From: Kingdonia uniflora
Taxonomy: Eukaryota > Streptophyta > Magnoliopsida > Ranunculales > Circaeasteraceae
Direction of reading: 5' to 3'
Assembly: GCA_014058105.1 (NCBI GenBank)
Contig: JACGCM010002659.1
Coordinates: 2,046,001-2,110,000 of the forward strand
Length of the DNA stretch: 64,000 bases
The position numbers and the translations under genes are program-made. How positions within the stretch are numbered: position 1 is the stretch's first letter; each line of letters opens with the position of its first letter. This document shows positions 60,609-64,000 of the stretch, piece by piece. Below the pieces are notes generated by a model. It worked only from the letters and a program-made list of their open reading frames with translations. It was not told the DNA's origin and made no database searches.

Positions 60609-61790
60609 TCAGTCATCTCTAGAATTAGAATGAAACACAAAACCATGTGACTCCTCGACAGGACGAAGGCCCCTAACCTCTGTCTCAAGAGTCTCCAGGT
60701 GCTCCTCAATAGTCTCCAGACGACCCTCAATAGCAGCCAACCTGGTCGTCATTGTCTGAAGCATGCTCCCAATACTCTGAATAGAAAATACCTCCTGAGG
60801 CTGTGCCGCTGAGCTAGAAGAACCAATGTGCTCACCTGGAGGGACAGACGCAGAAGGTAGCACAGGAGGAAGATGAGATGCACTCTTGTGACAATTACTC
60901 GCATCTAATCTTTTAGTTTTTGTATCCTCGGGTTCATTAGGAAATATTATGTAGCCAGCAGCAGTAAGAATTGCCATAACAAGTCGAGTAAATGGTAATG
61001 AACTCTTGGTCGCCATTTTGGTGCTAGCATCAATCATCTCCTCAAGAATGACATTAGGTAGATCTATCTCAATATCATTCTTGAAGGCATAAAGAAAGAC
61101 CTTCATCCGCTCAGAGAATTCATTCTTTTGAAAACGCGAAATGATATTTGTAATAGCCATGTTGTGGACCAGGCGAGACTCATCATCTAACATCTTTCTG
61201 GAAACAATACCCGATCCAGTATACAGACGATGTTGAGCCGTGATGTCAATCACCATAGTATGCAAATCAGGAAGAATAGGAACCCCATCCTCCTCGAACT
61301 CCCCATCAGAAGTAGCAGCAGGCCAGGGATAATACGATGCTGGCCAAATACATCTCAGAGCAGCAATGCACTGAGAAGAACAGAAACCCAAAATAGCGTA
61401 GATACTATCCCAAGTGACTGCGTATGTGGAGCCATCAATAGTGATGAAGAAAGTACGACTATACAGAGTACGGATATGCTCAAGTTGCAGAGTAGCATAG
61501 AATAGTCAAACAATCCTCGGATAGACCTTTCCAGACAGAGTAAGAATCTTGGCCCAATTTCTTTCTTTAAACTTCACAAAAACTCGAGCATAGCCATCAT
61601 TCACCTCAAAAACACTTTTGATGTCGACGACCTGTTCTTTCACAAATGGCCGATCTTTAAACCCTCTTTCCGTAGCCCAATATACCGGATTAGCACCAAC
61701 CCTCTGGCCATTAAGAATACCTGTATTGTCAGAGAGAGATCTCTTGGTACCGGTCTGTTGCTTAGGTGCTATTTGAACAAAAAGGGTAAA
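60609..61790 (-). pseudogene. Extra ORF of Cop-4: plant transposon-protein-like
   Basis: A minus-strand frame of about 394 codons, open from 61790 to 60609 except for one TGA at 61506-61508 that replaces an expected Arg (CGA). It shows LFVQIAPKQQTGTKRSL, YWATERGFKDRPFVKEQVV, YARVFVKFKERNW, VYPRIV(stop)LFYATLQLEH, FFITIDGSTYAVTWDS, then HTMVIDITAQHRLY, MAITNIISRFQKNEFSE and a heptad-like end (AAIEGRLETIEEHLETLETEV). This resembles the 'putative plant transposon protein' domain. It runs in the sense orientation between Copia pol and the 3' LTR. There is no ATG at the open end; an upstream exon is likely. Confidence 0.6.
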
Positions 61791-62229
61791 CTACTGTAAC
61801 TAACAGTCTCAACTGTATATCCACCCCAAAAGCAATCAAGAAACGCACACCTACTGAAACCACAAAACCTCCAACACCTGCAAGAAAACAACACCACCAC
61901 CTCCCCAAACTTAACCAATACGGTTAAGCAGGGGAGCCCAAACAATCACAATTTCACCCCAAAAGCTGTAATGATTAATCCCAACTCCAATCCCAAATTC
62001 TTTTCCACTTATATTCAACACTGCTTCTTACCAATCAATCAGTTCTTCAAACGATCCAATAGAAATCCCCTTGTCCAAACAGTAAAAAAATAATTCCAAA
62101 ACTAACAATGCCCATAATATCAACAATCACAGAGATGAAATAAGCAACTTAGGAGATTTTTCATTCATGTCTAAGCTAATTCGTCCAAAGAAACATACCA
62201 AAGAAAAACTAGGGCATAAATAGTACGGG

Positions 62230-62464
62230 GAACCAAAACTTACCAAATTGAAACCCAAGCGTCAAATTGAACGTGGAGGAGTATAAAAGATACCAACTTT
62301 AGTTAATTTCCTTCCAATCAAGACCCAACAACAAGCTTTGAAGAACAATGGTGGAGTGTAGTTTGAGAAGAAGAGAGAGAGAGACCAACAAAAACAAATC
62401 AAATTTGTTTATAAAACAACCAAACCCGAGACTCGTTCGAACGACTATAGAAGTCGTTCGAGCG
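62230..62464 (-). promoter_or_regulatory. Possible internal promoter and first exon for the Cop-4 extra ORF
   Basis: Minus strand, in order: CGTTCGAACG-type palindromes (62455-62464 with one mismatch, 62434-62443 perfect), TTTTATAAAC (about 62410-62419), a TCTCTCTCTCTTC initiator-like tract (about 62372-62390), then a strong splice donor TTTG|GTAAGT at about 62240-62247. The same palindrome-TATA-TC-tract order occurs in the Cop-4 LTR U3. No ATG was found between the tract and the donor. Confidence 0.4.
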
Positions 62465-62639
62465 AAACGAAATCTTTTCCAAAAAAATACACTGCAGTTT
62501 GGAAATGGATTAACCAAAGGAAGTAATGGATGAAAAAGATAAAATGGATGAAAGAAAAGAAAAACTCATCCAAAATCACTGAGTAACCAGAAATAAACGT
62601 AGAGAACAAGAAAAGAAAAACAAGGCTGACAGACACACT

Positions 62640-63895
62640 TCCCCTTAATATATGCAGCCATATCTATAAGCATAGCAGATACACGATAAAGAATATTATA
62701 GAGTTATACACTAAATAATGCAAAAGAACTCGGTGTGTGTGGTCCAAACAAAGTCCTGGCAAGTAGACATACGAAGAGCACTATATTGGAAACATGATTC
62801 AACTTAGGCCTCTCATGGTTGGTCACTCAAAGTCACTGAGAATTTACTAGTAATCACTCTTAGGGAATATGAATATGAGTAATGAAGTTAAAAATTCATA
62901 ACCCAAGAAAGCGGTGCCATTTTACTGAAGATCTCATGGAAGGAATATCAATTGTTTTGGTGATGTAAAGTTAAGTACCATAGATTTTCAAACTATTATC
63001 TCCATTAATCCCGATTGCACTAGACATAGAATCAACTAGGACTTTTAAGGTTGTAATGAAGGCAAAGGTAGGCTAGTGAGGAAAAAGGTATTTTGCTGTC
63101 ATTTTGAGGACAAAAAGAACTTCCACCTCCATTGTTGTTATCAATACACCTCCTTTCCTTTTTTTTCCTTTTCTTTTTCTTTTGCTGCAATCACCTCCAT
63201 TGTTATTATCAACACATCTTCTGGCACCCTTTGAATATACACTTTGCTATAACAAAATATTCTCCTAAGCAGCACTCATACACACATCACCCTTAAGATT
63301 GTATTACTTCCTGTCCTCAGAACAAAAGGTTAAAACAAGAATTTGGCGAATAAAAAAATGGCTAGAATTAACGATTTTGGGTTTGATGCTAAAAGGTCAA
63401 AGCAGGAGCAAATAAAAATGCCTAAAATCATGTCCTAAGACTTGTATAATATCTCATTTCGCCTCGAATCAAGTAGAGAAAATGTTTTAGTATTTTAACT
63501 TCAATTATATATCACCACCAACAATTGACTAAATGCATTAAATAATGAGATCAGAAATAAAGAGAGAGTTTGCTAGAAAGAATTTATTTAATAACACTCA
63601 ACGCTAGAACAAAAGGCTAGATCCTCACATAATATTAGGTAACGAAGTCTCTTCATTGTCCCTCAAGATTTTTACATATACCGAAAGTCAGGGACAGTTG
63701 AACTTCGTGATGAATAAGTGATGCCAAGTAACTTAAGCATTAAATGAATATAAAACACATAAATAATTTCCATACATGCATATGCAAAGCTTAATAGGCT
63801 AAGTGTAAAACAGGGAAGATAGCCAATAAGAGTAAAAGACACGACACATACCTGACGATATCCAAAAGATAGCAACACCAGAGACAGAAGGACTA
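62640..63895. other. Cop-4 spacer between pol and extra ORF, no gene seen
   Basis: AT-rich; no coding frame or repeat recognised on either strand apart from a T/C-rich tract (about 63150-63185). Confidence 0.45.
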
Positions 63896-64000
63896 GAGGG
63901 ATTTAGGAAATGGAATAAACACCAATAGCGCATCAAAGATTTTCAAACCGAATAACATCCAAAGGTTTGGTGAAGAGATCAGCAAGTTGGTTCTCCGTAC
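63896..64000 (-). pseudogene. pol: Cop-4 RNase H C-terminus (runs off the window)
   Basis: The minus strand from the window edge gives RTENQLADLFTKPLDVIRF, ENL, then TGA at 63933-63935 (probably CGA for Arg originally), then CAIGVYSIS and a stop. ENQLADIFTKPL is the standard end of Copia RNase H. It shows that Cop-4 pol lies beyond 64000 and ends about 3.9 kb from its 3' LTR, an unusually long distance that the extra ORF occupies. Confidence 0.8.

Overview
The window is nuclear DNA of a flowering plant, most likely a eudicot. It holds nested LTR retrotransposons of both plant superfamilies, DNA-transposon remnants and, near 55-57 kb, two small type-2 non-specific lipid transfer protein (nsLTP2) genes. 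There are no bacterial features, rRNA genes or CRISPR arrays. Almost every retroelement reading frame is interrupted by stops or frameshifts, so this is an old repeat-rich block beside a thin gene-bearing edge. Names used below are local: Tat-1 to Tat-4 for Ty3/Gypsy elements (dual RNase H, Tat-type primer-binding site) and Cop-1 to Cop-4 for Ty1/Copia elements.

Layout. 1-2245: leader, gag and 5' LTR of Tat-1 (minus strand). 2761-9948: Cop-1 (minus), split by a nearly complete Cop-2 at 3178-8443 with target-site duplication (TSD) ATAGA. 9949-14450: decayed Cop-3 (minus), carrying a 396-bp hAT-type MITE with an 8-bp TSD. 14451-14886: CACTA-like terminus. 14887-23571: Tat-2 (minus), an unusual array in which one LTR serves both as the 3' LTR of a pol-bearing copy and the 5' LTR of a gag-PR remnant. 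23572-51479: Tat-3 (plus), which landed in the Tat-2 integrase. Inside Tat-3, at 30790-43882, lies Tat-4 (minus) with TSD ATACT. 51480-53820: unassigned DNA with a dense ACGT-motif cluster and an LTR-like end. 54046-54430: MITE-like unit with a tRNA-like core. 54797-56834: two nsLTP2 genes, one frameshifted. 57563-57966: possible small gene. 58190-59130: LTR and gag fragment of another Gypsy element. 59150-64000: 3' part of Cop-4 (minus), with an extra ORF between pol and the 3' LTR.

The most interesting system is the antisense cargo of the Tat elements. Tat-2, Tat-3 and Tat-4 each carry, between the end of pol and the 3' LTR and on the strand opposite gag-pol: (i) a block of tandem repeats with a different monomer in each element (about 225, 161 and 156 bp); (ii) an intron-containing gene with a TATA box, a basic first exon in two of the three, a domain resembling Pfam 'putative gypsy type transposon' (PF04195), an intron of about 80 bp where it could be placed, and coiled-coil exons; (iii) near the 3' LTR, a separate ORF of about 108 codons ('ORF-a') with a TATA box about 75 bp upstream and a shared YFG...P core. 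Antisense ORFs are known from the Tat lineage; ORF-a and the two-unit antisense promoter layout are what I cannot place in a known family.

Limits: all boundaries come from reading by eye; domain names rest on motif recognition without searches; exon models are inferred from GT-AG signals and comparison among the three copies.
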